Shown here: piece after piece, positions 36,601 to 48,500 of the stretch
Layout: each line of letters starts with the position of its first letter
Position numbering within the stretch: the stretch's first letter is position 1
Assembly (NCBI RefSeq): GCF_032854445.1
Contig: NC_088295.1
Location: forward strand, 11,953,385 to 12,017,384
Length of the DNA: 64,000 nucleotides
Reading direction: 5' to 3'
Source of the DNA: Liolophura sinensis
Taxonomy: Eukaryota; Mollusca; Polyplacophora; Chitonida; Chitonidae
Position numbers and translations under genes: made by a program
Notes under the pieces: generated by a model
What the model was told of the DNA's origin: nothing
Database searches by the model: none
What the model saw: only the letters and a program-made list of their open reading frames with translations

Positions 36601-38304
36601 CAAGAAATACAGCAATGTGATGAATGAGTGGTTAGGACTTTACACAGAGGAATTTCAGCCATATTGTGGCAGTACAACATATGACTGGGTGAGCTCAAGA
36701 GCAGCAAAATTAGGCACTTATTTACTGATGCATGTAACTTATCAAGGAAAGGAAGGCAATTCACATATGTGCTTCACCTTTTCCATGGGTGTCATATGAA
36801 CTCTTATTTACACAATTAACATAATTTCCATATCAATCATACTATTAAGAATCCCATGCATCAAAATGATAAAGCAAGCATTATAATGCAGACTACATCT
36901 TGTTTAAATAGATTCCTGAACTTATCTTTTTTTTTCACTGTTGTTCAACTCTGTTGTTGGAAAGTTACTGGCAAACTCACCCATGTGTGACATATTCATT
37001 TTTGTGAAAGGAATGAGGTGTTCAGTAAATGTCATGTAAGGTCACACAGAGTGCATTGTTGACCACTTACAACGTATTGCTAGCAGAGGCCCCGAAAGTA
37101 ACTGGAGCAGGGGATTCTTAAAAAGCACCTGTCTGGGAGTAGTATTGGACCTACATCTCACGTTATGATGCAGAAATGTATCAACATATCAGCATTTCAG
37201 GAATCCTGCAAGTTCATGAAGGTTTAGGTGAGACAAGGTGGGGACTAGCAAACTATCAAAGCTCAAAGGTGTGATTTTAGGGTATTAGCTAAATGCCTCC
37301 ATTGAGATAACAAATCTGATTCTGTAACATGCATATTCAGTCTAGCAACTACTGTAAAATCATGTAGGTTAACTGCATTGGGTAAACAACAAAAGCCGCG
37401 ACCTTGGCCAAACATGTGTGAGCTCACTAGACACCTGAAATGCTGTTTCGGCTTATACTAGCTTTTATACACACAGGACAACAACACACAGAAAGCCACC
37501 AGTGATTTACTTACCAGTATGATTGGTTTATGTCCCGCTCTCTGGCAGTGAAGCAGAGCTATTATAGTCAGCAGGTTCCCAATGTGGAGGCTGTCAGCTG
37601 TAGGGTCAAAGCCACAATACACAGACTGTGGGGCAGATTCAAGCTGCTGCAACAATCTGGCTGTGCTGTGAACATATACATGATGAGAGTTTCCATAACA
37701 AAACCTAACAGTCATATTGAAGCTGTCAACATATACATTATGAGAGTTTCCATAACAAAACCTACCACTCATATTGAAGCTGTCAACATATACATGATGA
37801 GAGTTTCCATAACAAAACCTACCACTCATATTGAAGCTGTCAACATATACATGATGAGAGTTTCCATAACAAAACCTAACACTCATATTGAAGCTGTCAA
37901 CATATACATGATGAGAGTTTCCATAACAAAACCTAACAGTCATACTGAAGCTGTCAACATATACATGATTAGAGTTTCCATAACAAAACCTAACAGTCAT
38001 ATTGAAGCTGTCAACATATACATGATGAGAGTTTCCATATCAAAACCTACCACTCATATTGAAGCTGTCAACATATACATGATTAGAGTTTCCATAACTT
38101 CTCACACATTGCATGAGGATTAAACTGTGCCAAAGGTGGGCTTAAGTTTTGATATACATATATCTTGTAGATGTATGTTGCAAAAATAATTAGAATGTTG
38201 CAAATTGAGAATTACCTTTCTTCAGGAAAGACTGATTGAAAAATTCCTCTGTCATGCAGTTTGAGGATGTTTCTTCCTACATGTGATGACAGGAATCTGC
38301 TCAT
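30601..38304 (-). CDS. YARS2: YARS2, mitochondrial tyrosyl-tRNA synthetase (440 aa from this start)
   Basis: Minus-strand exons: 38304-38216, 37665-37515, 36597-36419, 34993-34892, 34330-34216, 33434-33356, 32993-32884, 32641-32543, 32122-32056, 31154-30966, 30743-30601 (TAG at 30601-30603). The total is 1323 nt, in phase; human YARS2 is 477 aa. It charges mitochondrial tRNA-Tyr in the matrix. Class I signatures: [15 protein letters not shown] (about 46-60, HIGH-type), [21 protein letters not shown], and KLGKT (252-256, KMSKS-type). The C-terminus holds the S4-like RNA-binding region ([11 protein letters not shown]). The start is uncertain. The frame stays open upstream of Met 38304 through an Arg/Ser-rich stretch typical of a mitochondrial targeting peptide, to a good acceptor (CCTTTGCAG, exon from ~38443), so the initiator may lie in a further upstream exon beyond the 54-bp array. 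Introns 1 and 9 carry minisatellites, and intron 8 carries a SINE. Confidence 0.93.
31655..32018. repeat. Minisatellite, 30-bp unit, ~12 copies, YARS2 intron 9
   Basis: Plus-strand unit is ATGTGCCTGAGGTGTGTGTA followed by ATGTGTATAG. Copies differ mainly at GAGG/AAGG and GTAATG/GTCATG. It ends about 38 bp from the exon 9 donor. Since 30 is a multiple of three, both strands are open across it. These frames are not genes. Confidence 0.95.
32156..32416 (-). mobile_element. Near full-length SINE, minus orientation, YARS2 intron 8
   Basis: Reverse complement of the main SINE family. It has a TATTTATTTGTTTGATTGGT tail side, GACCAGCATTATGGTGGGAG, and a decayed tRNA head at GTAGCCACTAGGCCACTGAG. Moderately diverged. 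Confidence 0.88.
35035..35093 (-). mobile_element. SINE 3'-end fragment
   Basis: Only the tail is left: an ATTTATTTATTTATTTGATT run followed by GGTGTTTTACGCCATACTCA. It lies in YARS2 intron 3, just upstream of exon 4. Confidence 0.7.
35764..35912 (-). mobile_element. 5'-truncated SINE in YARS2 intron 3
   Basis: Reverse-complement body: ATTTATTTGATTGGTGTTTT, GAGCATTATGGTGGGAGGAA and GATGACCATCTGCAGGTTGC, ending near CCTTCCCACATAAGG. The tRNA head is missing. Confidence 0.87.
37666..38098. repeat. Minisatellite, 57-bp unit, ~7.5 copies, abutting the YARS2 exon 2 acceptor
   Basis: On the minus strand each unit contains CATGTATATGTTGACAG, nearly the real exon 2 acceptor (CATGTATATGTTCACAG, exon from 37665), plus a donor-like GTAGGTTTTG. 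The array therefore carries repeated copies of a functional-looking 3' splice site. It fills most of intron 1. The unit is 19 codons without stops, so a continuous open frame runs from the array into exon 2. Confidence 0.95.
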
Positions 38305-38474
38305 GGTACTCAAACATTGTGATTTCAATCTTCCATTAACAGCTCGTCTCCTGAAGTCATAAAACAAGATGCTGGACAGATTTCTTTTGGTATATCTCCA
38401 GGATGGACGTCTTAACAAATGCAATGAATCAAGTTCAAGTCCTCTGCAAAGGTTAAGTAGATGTACATGTACAA

Positions 38475-41190
38475 TTTATCAGCAAACATATTTTACTGAT
38501 GGCTTGCTGTCTACTTATAGCAAACCGATAAAAACACAAACATAATTTACTGATGGCTTGCTGTCTACTTGTAGCAGACTTATAAAAACGCAAACATATT
38601 TTCCTGATTGCTTGTTGTCTACTGGTAGCAGACTGATAAAAACACAAACATATTTTACTGATTGCTTGCTGTCTACTTGTAGCAGACTGATAAAAACACA
38701 AACATATTTTCCTGATTGCTTGCTGTCTACTTATAGCAAACCGATAAAAACACAAACATAATTTACTGATTGCTTGCTGTCTACTTGTAACAGACTGATA
38801 AAAACACAAACATAATTTACTAATGGCTTGCTGTCTACTTGTAACAGTGATAAAAACACAAACATAATTTACTAATGGCTTGCTGTCTACTTGTAACAGT
38901 GATAAAAACACAAACATAATTTACTGATAGCTTGCTGTCTACTTGTAGCAGACTGATAAAAACACAAACATAATTTACTAATGGTTTGCTGTCTACTTGT
39001 AGCAGACTGATAAAAACACAAACATATTTTACTGATTGCTTGCTGTCTACTTGTAGCAGACTGATAAAAACGCAAACATATTTTACTGATTGCTTGCTGT
39101 CTACTTGTAGCAGACTGATAAAAACACAAACATAATTTACTGATGGCTTGCTGTCTACTGGTAGCAGACTGATAAAAATGCAAACATATTTTACTGATTG
39201 CTTGCTGTCTACTTGTAGCAGACTGATAAAAACACAAACATAATTTACTAATGGCTTGCTGTCTACTTGTAGCAGACTGATAAAAACACAAACATAATTT
39301 ACTGATGGCTTGCTGTCTACTTGTAGCAGACTGATAAAAACACAAACATATTTTCCTGATTGCTTGCTGTCTACTTATAGCAAACCGATAAAAACACAAA
39401 CATAATTTACTGATGGCTTGCTGTCTACTTGTAGCAGACTGATAAAAACACAAACATATTTTCCTGATTGCTTGCTGTCTACTTATAGCAAACCGATAAA
39501 AACACAAACATAATTTACTGATGGCTTGCTGTCTACTTGTAGCAGACTGATAAAAACACAAACATATTTTCCTGATTGCTTGCTGTCTACTTATAGCAAA
39601 CCGATAAAAACACAAACATAATTTACTAATGGCTTGCTGTCTTCTTGTAGCAGACTTATAAAAACGCAAACATATTTTCCTGATTGCTTGTTGTCTACTG
39701 GTAGCAGACTGATAAAAACACAAACATAATTTACTGATTGCTTGCTGTCTACTTGTAACAGTGATAAAAACACAAACATAATTTACTAATGGCTTGCTGT
39801 CTACTTGTAACAGTGATAAAAACACAAACATAATTTACTGATAGCTTGCTGTCTACTCATAGCAAACTTATAAAAACATAAACATAATTTACAGATTGCT
39901 TGCTGTCTACTGGTAACAGACTGATAAAAACACAAACATAATTTACTGATTGCTTGCTGTCTACTTGTAGCAGACTGATAAAAACACAAACATAATTTAC
40001 TAATGGCTTGCTGTCTACTTGTAGCAGACTGATAAAAACACAAACATATTTTACTGATTGCTTGCTGTCTACTTGTAACAGTGATAAAAACACAAACATA
40101 ATTTACTGATGGCTTGCTGTCTTCTTGTAGCAGACTGATAAAAACACAAACATATTTACTGATTGCTTGCTGTCTACTTGTAGCAGACTGATAAAACCAC
40201 AAACATATTTTCCTGATGGCTTGTGGTCTACTTGTAGCAGACTGATAAAAACACAAACATATTTTACTGATTGCTTGCTGTCTACTTGTAACAGACTGAT
40301 AAAAACACAAACATATTTTACTGATTGCTTGCTGTCTACTTGTAACAGACTGATAAAACCACAAACATATTTTCCTGATGGCTTGCTGTCTACTTGTAGC
40401 AGACTGATAAAACACAAACATATTTTACTGATTGCTTGCTGTCTACTTGTAACAGACTGATAAAACCACAAACATATTTTCCTGATGGCTTGCTGTCTAC
40501 TTGTAGCAGACTGATAAAAACACAAACATATTTTACTGATTGCTTGCTGTCTACTTGTAACAGACTGATAAAACCACAAACATATTTTCCTGATGGCTTG
40601 TGGTCTACTTGTAGCAGACTGATAAAAACACAAACATATTTTACTGATTGCTTGCTGTCTACTTGTAACAGACTGATAAAACCACAAACATATTTTCCTG
40701 ATGGCTTGCTGTCTACTTGTAGCAGACTGATAAAAACACAAACATATTTTACTGATTGCTTGCTGTCTACTTGTAACAGACTGATAAAACCACAAACATA
40801 TTTTCCTGATGGCTTGCGGTCTACTTGTAGCAGACTGATAAAAACACAAACATATTTTACTGATTGCTTGCTGTCTACTTGTAACAGACTGATAAAACCA
40901 CAAACATATTTTCCTGATGGCTTGCTGTCTACTTGTAGCAGACTGATAAAAACACAAACATATTTACTGATGGCTTGCTTTCTACTTGTAGCAGACTGAT
41001 AAAAACACAAACATATTTTACTGATTGCTTGCTGTCTACTTGTAGCAGACTGATAAAAACACAAACATAATTTACTAATGGTTTGCTGTCTACTTGTAAC
41101 AGTGATAAAAACACAAACATATTTTACTGATTGCTTGCTGTCTACTTGTAGCAGACTGATAAAAACATGAACATATTTTACTGATTGCTT
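38475..41190. repeat. Large minisatellite/satellite block, 54-bp unit, ~50 copies, at the YARS2 5' end
   Basis: Plus-strand unit is about TTGTAGCAGACTGATAAAAA, then CACAAACATATTTTACTGAT, then TGCTTGCTGTCTAC. Subfamilies differ at TAGCAGAC/TAACAGAC/TATAGCAAACC, at AAAAACAC/AAAACCAC, and at TTTACTG/TTTCCTG/AATTTACTAAT. A few units lack three bases (CAGTGATAAAAAC). Higher-order 108-bp dimers are visible at 39321-39644 (three) and about 40339-40970 (about six). It sits just upstream of the first recognised YARS2 exon, so it is either in a 5' intron or in the promoter region. Confidence 0.97.
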
Positions 41191-41204
41191 GCTGCCATAA
41201 AAAA

Positions 41205-41262
41205 TAAATTTATTAATACATTTCACACATTTGATTGTTGTTAAACCGCCATACTCAAGAAG
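41205..41262 (-). mobile_element. Possible old SINE tail fragment
   Basis: AAATTTATTAATACATTTCA then TTTGATTGTTGTTAAACCGC and CATACTCAAGAAGA resemble the SINE 3' end in reverse orientation. Short and degraded. Confidence 0.45.
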
Positions 41263-44200
41263 AAGATTGCACCGAATTACCTCCCTCAGGTGCCTCTCCT
41301 ATTTAAATGGCATGTCTCTAGAAGTAATCCATGGTTAGGTGGGACCTCTGTAAATGGCTAATCATACCGAATTTCAAAGTGCCATATAAGCTGGCTATAA
41401 TCCTACCTTCAAGACAGATTTTAATTTGTGAACTGAACATTTGTGAAACATTATACACGACACTAGGGCCATTCAAAGGAAACTTAAAACTCTTCTAATA
41501 CAACACATGTACAACAGATAGCTTATACAAATGTATATCTACCCATGCTGAAAAATGGCATCTTTACTCAAGACCTCTCCAATTTGGCTGATTTACCTTT
41601 GTCTACATTCTGTTGTCTAGAAAGCAGTTATCGCTGATGTGACCTGACCTTAAATCTAGGCCTATTTCAATAGGTGACGTTCCACTCCTAGTTTAATCTA
41701 ACATCATATCTCTTGTAATGTACAAGGGGGGTAATTCAAAACTGGCCCACTCTTCACTTATACGATGGTGATCAGTTCAATTCAAGATCTAACACATCGC
41801 GCACTTTCCTTGCACCGACTGAGGCAACAGCAAGTCAAGGAGGAGGTGAAACACTGGACCATATAAGACGAGTCGGCAATTCAGGAACCCCACGAGTTCT
41901 CGTAGGTTGAGACTCTGGAGAAATAACGCGGTTAAAAGGCATGATTTTACAGCAGTTGTTAACAGCACCATTGGTGACACAGACACAGCTATGCACGATG
42001 TGTATTCAGTATAGCAAGTACCGTAAAATCTCACCTTGTAGCTGCATTAGTTTATGAGAGCCCCCCCCCCCCCCCTTGTCCATGTCTTGTGAAATGTCGA
42101 CTCGGCTTATCCCGAGAACTACAGCAGACCTAACAATGGGAAAATCTGAAAATCTTGTTTTGGTATTTGTGAGACAGTTAAGCAGAGTTTCATTTTAGCT
42201 TTCTCATGTTATTTAGGCAATGTCTTCATAGCCATGTCTGCACGAGAAAAGCATGTTGGTGCAAGAAAAACAGCAAATTTTCTGTGATCTCAATGGGTAG
42301 TGAAAACATGACAGGTAGATATGCACACCATAATGCTGCACTGAGTAGTGGGTGAGACATACTGACACCATACCCTAGATATAACCATATCAAAATGTGT
42401 ACATTACAACATTTTCAAAATTTACTGTTATGATTGCTGACACATGTTTAACCCCCTGACGCAAGGTACACATACATCATATATAGCCCGCAACCCTGCA
42501 TTTTGGAAGCGTTCTAGCTTGGGTGCATTTTGATAGTAAGTCTCCTGAAGCTGAAGGGAAATAAATACCGTATGTTGGGTGTACCGTATGTTGGATGTAC
42601 CGAGATCCCAGTTATCGATACCTGTGTCTAAAGGAGGGCTGGTCAACAATTTAGTTATCTTATTTCTTCTTATCACAACTGGGATTCCCTGTACCGAGGA
42701 ATCATTAAAGTAATCCGCCATACCAACAGTCACATAATAAATGCTTATATTACCCAAATCGTAGGCCTTTCAGAAAATCTCGTACCAACATGTTGTACTC
42801 GCGCCTACAATAGGTGCTTTCTGTCCGGAGTTAAATAATATGAACTATTCCAAAATACGGAATCGGACTGTTTCGCAACGACCACACAGTTCCTTTGAAA
42901 ATCATTGTTTCCTATTACTTTCATACCTCACCTCCCATTTCTTTATCCCGTTTTAACTTTACAGCAATTTGATGCTTACAGTGCTGCTCCAGTTCCATTA
43001 TAAACTAGGCAGAAATACTGAAACAATATGAAGGAAATTCCAGGAAAGAGAGCCAACACCATTGTTTAAAAGGATCTAAGCTATATAACACTACAAAAAA
43101 CAAAACAATTTCCACATGATTTTCGTGGTGATATATACGCTGTGTAGGCCAAATATGATGGTATGATGTCAAGAGCATTTGAGCGTGTCATTCATGTACA
43201 TGTCACCAATCTAGCTCTCTACCATCCCCTGTTATATTAGTCCCAGCAGCAATGGGTAATGCCATGTGATCTTCGCATGCATGATATCAAACCAGGTTTA
43301 ATACACCAAATTTCTTTTCCACTTAATTTTTTTATTTCACTTTACTTTGAAGACATACATGTAATGGAACTGGAGTAGTTTGTCACAGATGGTTGATACA
43401 ACAGGCAAGGAAAGGCATCTTATACTAAAAATAATAACAAAACCTGTCTGATAAGATTGGAATTCTTTATTCTTGATTACTGACATGGGTCTTGTGATCT
43501 ACACCTGTGTTATGAACATCGCAGTCAATGGCTAGCTCAGTTAATCAGAAATATTCTGCAAACTGTTAAGCAGTCCAGCTTCATGGTGTACTCATCGGAC
43601 ACGGGGCTGTTCTTGAAGCATGAGTCTGATACACACATGGTTATATATATTATGCATCTACAGTAGTGATTATGTCCGACTATACAAGAACAAACAAAAA
43701 AAAACTGCGGTATCTGAAGGAAATATTAGAATGAGTAGGGTTTCCCAAATAACACTCTACTATACAGCTGTAGACAAATCTATCACAAATTTACCTGTCA
43801 TTTCAGTTTCGGTAAGGTCATGTTCACGGAATGAAACTAGCCAAAAAAAAAAAAAAAAAACGATTTTGACCTCAGCGCATGACATCACTGACAGTGTACT
43901 ATGTTACAACTTTAAGCTTGATGCGAATGTCACCAAAATATACAACTTGAAGGTACTGGTAGTCATACTGACACATATGTGACCTATTGATGAACTTCAT
44001 GCAAAATATACATATATCTATAATTATAGACTATCTCAAAAGACAAGCTGATTATAATCAGTGTTTGACATTTTTACAGAGTATACTCTTTACACAACAC
44101 AATAAAGTGATGTAAATATATTTCCACAAATATTTTCAGATGATATTTGGTACTTCACAATATAATCGGATGTGTGATAAATCAATACACATTCATAAAA

Positions 44201-44355
44201 TTAAAAAAATTCAGAATATAAAGATTAGAGCACCAACATTTAAGCATTAGAAATTTACAAGAGAAATAGAAATAGTGAAAGCATTTTGTGAGTAAAATTT
44301 ATGCCACAGCAAAATGCAATGTATCACAATAATTATACAATAAACTGAAGCACAA
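41263..44355. other. Intergenic DNA between YARS2 5' side and GGCX 3' side
   Basis: No gene recognised on either strand. A C homopolymer of about 14 lies at 42061-42075 and an A run of about 18 at 43843. The short CpG-containing stretch at 42.78-42.90 kb could be the YARS2 promoter or first exon, but nothing there is diagnostic. TTTATT (a minus-strand AATAAA) near 43464 could serve GGCX. Confidence 0.4.
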
Positions 44356-44815
44356 ATTACTCTCCAACTCTTTGACTGAGGCACAACCTACACGCCAATC
44401 CCCTGACTGAATCACAACCTACACTCCAATTCTCTGACTGAAGCACAACCTACACTCCCACACCCAGACTGAAGCACAACCTACACTCCCACACCCAGAT
44501 TGAAGCACAACCTTCATTCCCACACCCAGATTGAAGCAAACCCTACACTCCAATGCCCAGATTAAAGCACAACCTACACTCCCACACCCAGATTGAAGCA
44601 CAACCTACACTCCCACACCCAGACTGAAGCACAACCTACACTCCCACACCCAGATTGAAGCACAACCTTCATTCCCACACCCAGATTGAAGCACACCCTA
44701 CACTTCAATGCCCAGATTAAAGCACAACCTACACTCCCATGTCCAGATTAAAGCACAACATACACTCCCATGCTTTGACTGAAGCACAGCCTACACCCAT
44801 GCCTCTGACAGAAGC
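44356..44815. repeat. Minisatellite, 31-bp unit, ~15 copies, downstream of GGCX
   Basis: Unit is GATTGAAGCACAACCTACAC followed by TCCCACACCCA. The central copies are exact 31-mers and the edges are degraded (CCAATGCCC, TCTGACTGAAGC variants). It lies about 0.7 kb beyond the GGCX stop codon, in the 3'UTR or intergenic DNA. Confidence 0.93.
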
Positions 44816-45508
44816 ACAAATGCAATGACCTTCACTTTTATGAGTTAGCAAAACAAGAATGCCAGGAATGTGCTATCAGGCTTATTTGCAGTAGTGTTTT
44901 GGCAACAAGGGGAGCTCAGTATGTATGCTGAGTTAGTCAAAGGCAAAACATCTACAATGAAATACCTTGTACAATGAGAAATGTCAAAGGCATGCTGCCA
45001 CCAATGCCTTGAAAGCAGTAAAGATAAGGCAATGACTGAAATTGAAGATCTCATGTTTCATATGATTCAAGCATAAGATCACCAGTCAACTGTGCTACCT
45101 CAGCCTACATCTACTTAATAGCAACAGGAAGGGTATTTTAGGACTAAATGCTGACATTAGTATCTTGTTAAATGGGTACCCATCATGAAAAGTGCTCTTT
45201 TCTCTCAATGATGAGAGAAACCCAATGATGAAAGGCAAAAATCTGAATGAATGTTCTTGGTATTACATTCTGTCATTGATTAGAAGACATAATGAAAAAA
45301 AATGGACAAAAAGATCTGGTGTACATGTTATTTATGAGACGTATTGACTCAACAGATCTTAAGAAATAAAGCTAACTTATGTGGACAATAAATAATATTA
45401 CAAACTAACAATAGTAGCATCACATATAAAAAAAAAAGAAATACTTTATGACTGACGGTTGATGAAGACACAGTGTTTAATACTTGTGAACTGCTGTCAG
45501 CAGAGCTA

Positions 45509-48500
45509 TCAGCTTTGGTGGGTGACTGGGTCAGCCTGCTGAGGATGACCATCGGGCTGGTTTGAACCTAACCCTGGCTGATTCACGCCTGAATCTGCAG
45601 ACGTGTCAGCAGACGAATCAGTGTTTTTGTCTTCCTTAGCAGGGGTGTCAGTTGAGCTTTGTTTATTGGACTGATCAGGAGTATCCTGTTCTGGTTGTTT
45701 ATTAAGACTTGCCATGACCTCAGCTACAGTCTGATTGGTGAACACACTAGTGAAACCAGCTCGCACAACATGATAGCTGAAACAGAAATGGCAAGCTTGG
45801 CATTATACCACTTTTCAGGTGATTGAATGTTCCTTCAAAATGAAGACTACGTGCATGTATGTGGACATTTTCATGTACCCAAATCGTGATATTTTGCTCT
45901 CTAACACATTAAGATTGAAGGATAAGCATAGTACCTGGACTACATGGAATATTAAGGCAGGAACTTTGAACTCCTGGAACTCATACTTGGCATAAAAAAC
46001 CCACCAAACCAAATCATTTATATCACACTTTGTATCATTTGTAATAAAGCTGTGAATTGTTCATACTAGTAATTCACAACCATCTAAGTGTTTTGTTCCC
46101 TAGCCACCTTTAGCTTAATCCCTATCAGCCTTACGTTCTCTTGAAGACGTTAAACTTCCTGACCCAGAAGTCCAGCACACCCCACCAAAATGGCCGCTGC
46201 TCAATCGACTGTCGGATGCTCTTCTTCCTCAGAGAGTCTTTGTACTCTGCCACCAGGGGGCTGTCACCAGGGCGACTCTGCAGGATTCTTGTTAAATTGG
46301 CTTGTCCATCTGTAATAGCAATTTTGTTCACCTTACTGTTAACCATAACATGTAGGCTTTACAAATATCCATAAAATTTCAGTCTATAAAATTAATAATA
46401 AAAACCCCCTACTAATCTACACAGTAAAAACCAATGTTTACCTTCATTTGTTGCTTATGCTAGCCATTTCAACTTTGAAATATTTTCTTGTAATAAAAAG
46501 AGCCAGACCGATCAAAAATGACTGGAAGTAATTGTGTGAAATATATATATGCTAACATGTCATTTTACCTCTGTCTTTTGGAGCCAACTTTATGATCTCA
46601 TCTTCAAAGGCAGATAAGTTTTTGACATACTGAATGTAGGTGGTGTTCACATAGACATACATATAACATGATGGTTCATCAGATACTGTGTACACAGTGT
46701 GGAAGGCATCAGCAGGCAGCTGGAAAATAGATGGTAACAATTTCAAATCACTGTACTAAAGTTCGACAATCAAGTACTTGGTCATTTGTTACACAAAGAG
46801 TTTTAATGCAATTTCATATGCCCAATTTGGTGTAGAGAAATAATCTGCCCAGTTTTATGGAGCTTGCATCTTTAATGACACAAACAAATCATTTTTAGTG
46901 TCATTTTCCTAATAATTGTATGCATAACTTCCACTGAAAAAATGCTCTTGTGGTTGAAAAGGTTGAGGATTTACAGTATGTACATATAATAACATGTGGA
47001 AAAATAAACAAGCAAGATCTACTCCATTCACATTTTGTCAGTTTGTCACAGTTTATCAGCGAGTCCTATTTTTGTCAGTGTGTCAGATTTTGTCAGTCAA
47101 GTTTTGCCAGTGAGGTCTATTTTGCCAGTATGTGACATGTGGCCTGTGCATCCCAATGTGTCAGAGTGGCCAGCATGTGACATGTTGCCAATGTCTCAAT
47201 GTGTGACACTTTGCCAATGTGTTCCTTGCTGTCAGTGTGTCCCAGTGTGTCAGTATCTCAAATGTTGCCAGTGTGTCCCAATTTGTCAGTGTGTCACATG
47301 TTGCTTGTGTGTCCCAATGTGTCAATATGTGACACGTTACCAGTCTGTGACAATTTGTCAGTGTCTCACATGTTGCTCATGTGTTCCAGTGTGTCAATAT
47401 GTGATACGTTACCAGTGTGTGACATGTGGCCAGTATGTCCCAATGTGTCAGTGTCTCACTTATTGTCAGTATGTGACATGTTGCCAGTGTGTGTCAATGT
47501 TCAGAGTCTCACATATTGCCAGTGTGTGACATGTTGCCAGTGTGTCCCATTGTGTCAGTGTGTTCCAATGTGTCAGTGTTTCACATGTTGCCAGTGTGTC
47601 CCAATGTGTCAGTGTCAGCGTGTCCCAATGTGTCAGTGTCTCACTTGTTGCCAGTGTCACCCAATGTGTCAGTGTTTCACATGTTGCCAGTGTGTCCCAA
47701 TGTGTCAATGTCTCACATGTTGCCAATGTGTTCCAATGTGTCAGTGTCTCGCATGTTGCCAGCGTGTCCCAATGTGTCAGTCTCTCACATGTTGCCAGTG
47801 TGTTCCAATGTGTCAGTGCCTCACATGTTGCCAGCGTGTCCCAATGTGTCAGTCTCTCACATGTTGCCAGCGTGTCCCAATGTGTCAGTCTCTCACATGT
47901 TGCCAGTGTGTTCCAATGTGTCAGTGTATCACATGTTGCCAGCGTGTCCCAATGTGTCAGTCTCTCACATGTTGCCAGTGTGTTCCAATGTGTCAGTGCC
48001 TCACATGTTGCCAGCGTGTCCCAATGTGTCAGTCTCTCACATGTTGCCAGCGTGTCCCAATGTGTCAGTCTCTCACATGTTGCCAGTGTGTTCCAATGTG
48101 TCAGTGTATCACATGTTGCCAGCGTGTCCCAATGTGTCAGTCTCTCACATGTTGCCAGTGTGTTCCAATGTGTCAGTGCCTCACATGTTGCCAGTGTGTC
48201 CCAATGTCTCAGTCTCTCACATGTTGCCAGTGTGTTCCAATGTGTCAGTGTATCACATGTTGCCAGTGTTTCTTTGATTTGTAGCTCACCTGCATGGTCT
48301 CTCCTTCACTCAGGCTGTAGTTATGCTTGTCAGACTCAAACTCCACCCTTATCTCCCCCCGTAACACCTTCAGGGTCGTGTTCAGGTGCTCCTGTATGTA
48401 GTTCTCCAAATGAAGGCCTGTCATAGAATATCACACGTGCTACAGTCATCAAACAAAATATACTGCTGTTCTATTTGTACATACGGACATATGGCTTCAT

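Noticed and set aside
37530-38123. 197-aa plus-strand repeat frame
   Set aside because: Antisense shadow of the 57-bp array and YARS2 exon 2.
38475-41190. CRISPR array
   Set aside because: Repeats are contiguous, with no unique spacers, and the DNA is animal nuclear DNA.
38887-41226. Several long minus-strand open frames (up to 314 aa) of repeated CFYQSATSRQQAISK
   Set aside because: They are produced by the 54-bp tandem array: the unit is a multiple of three and has no stops, and the plus strand is also open. No start context, domain or splice support.
47199-48426. Cys-rich repeat frames of 361, 294 and 262 aa resembling a CCxxCVPMC repeat protein
   Set aside because: Three overlapping plus-strand frames are open at once because of the 36-bp array in GGCX intron 12. 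No signal peptide, and higher-order blocks follow DNA units rather than protein constraint.
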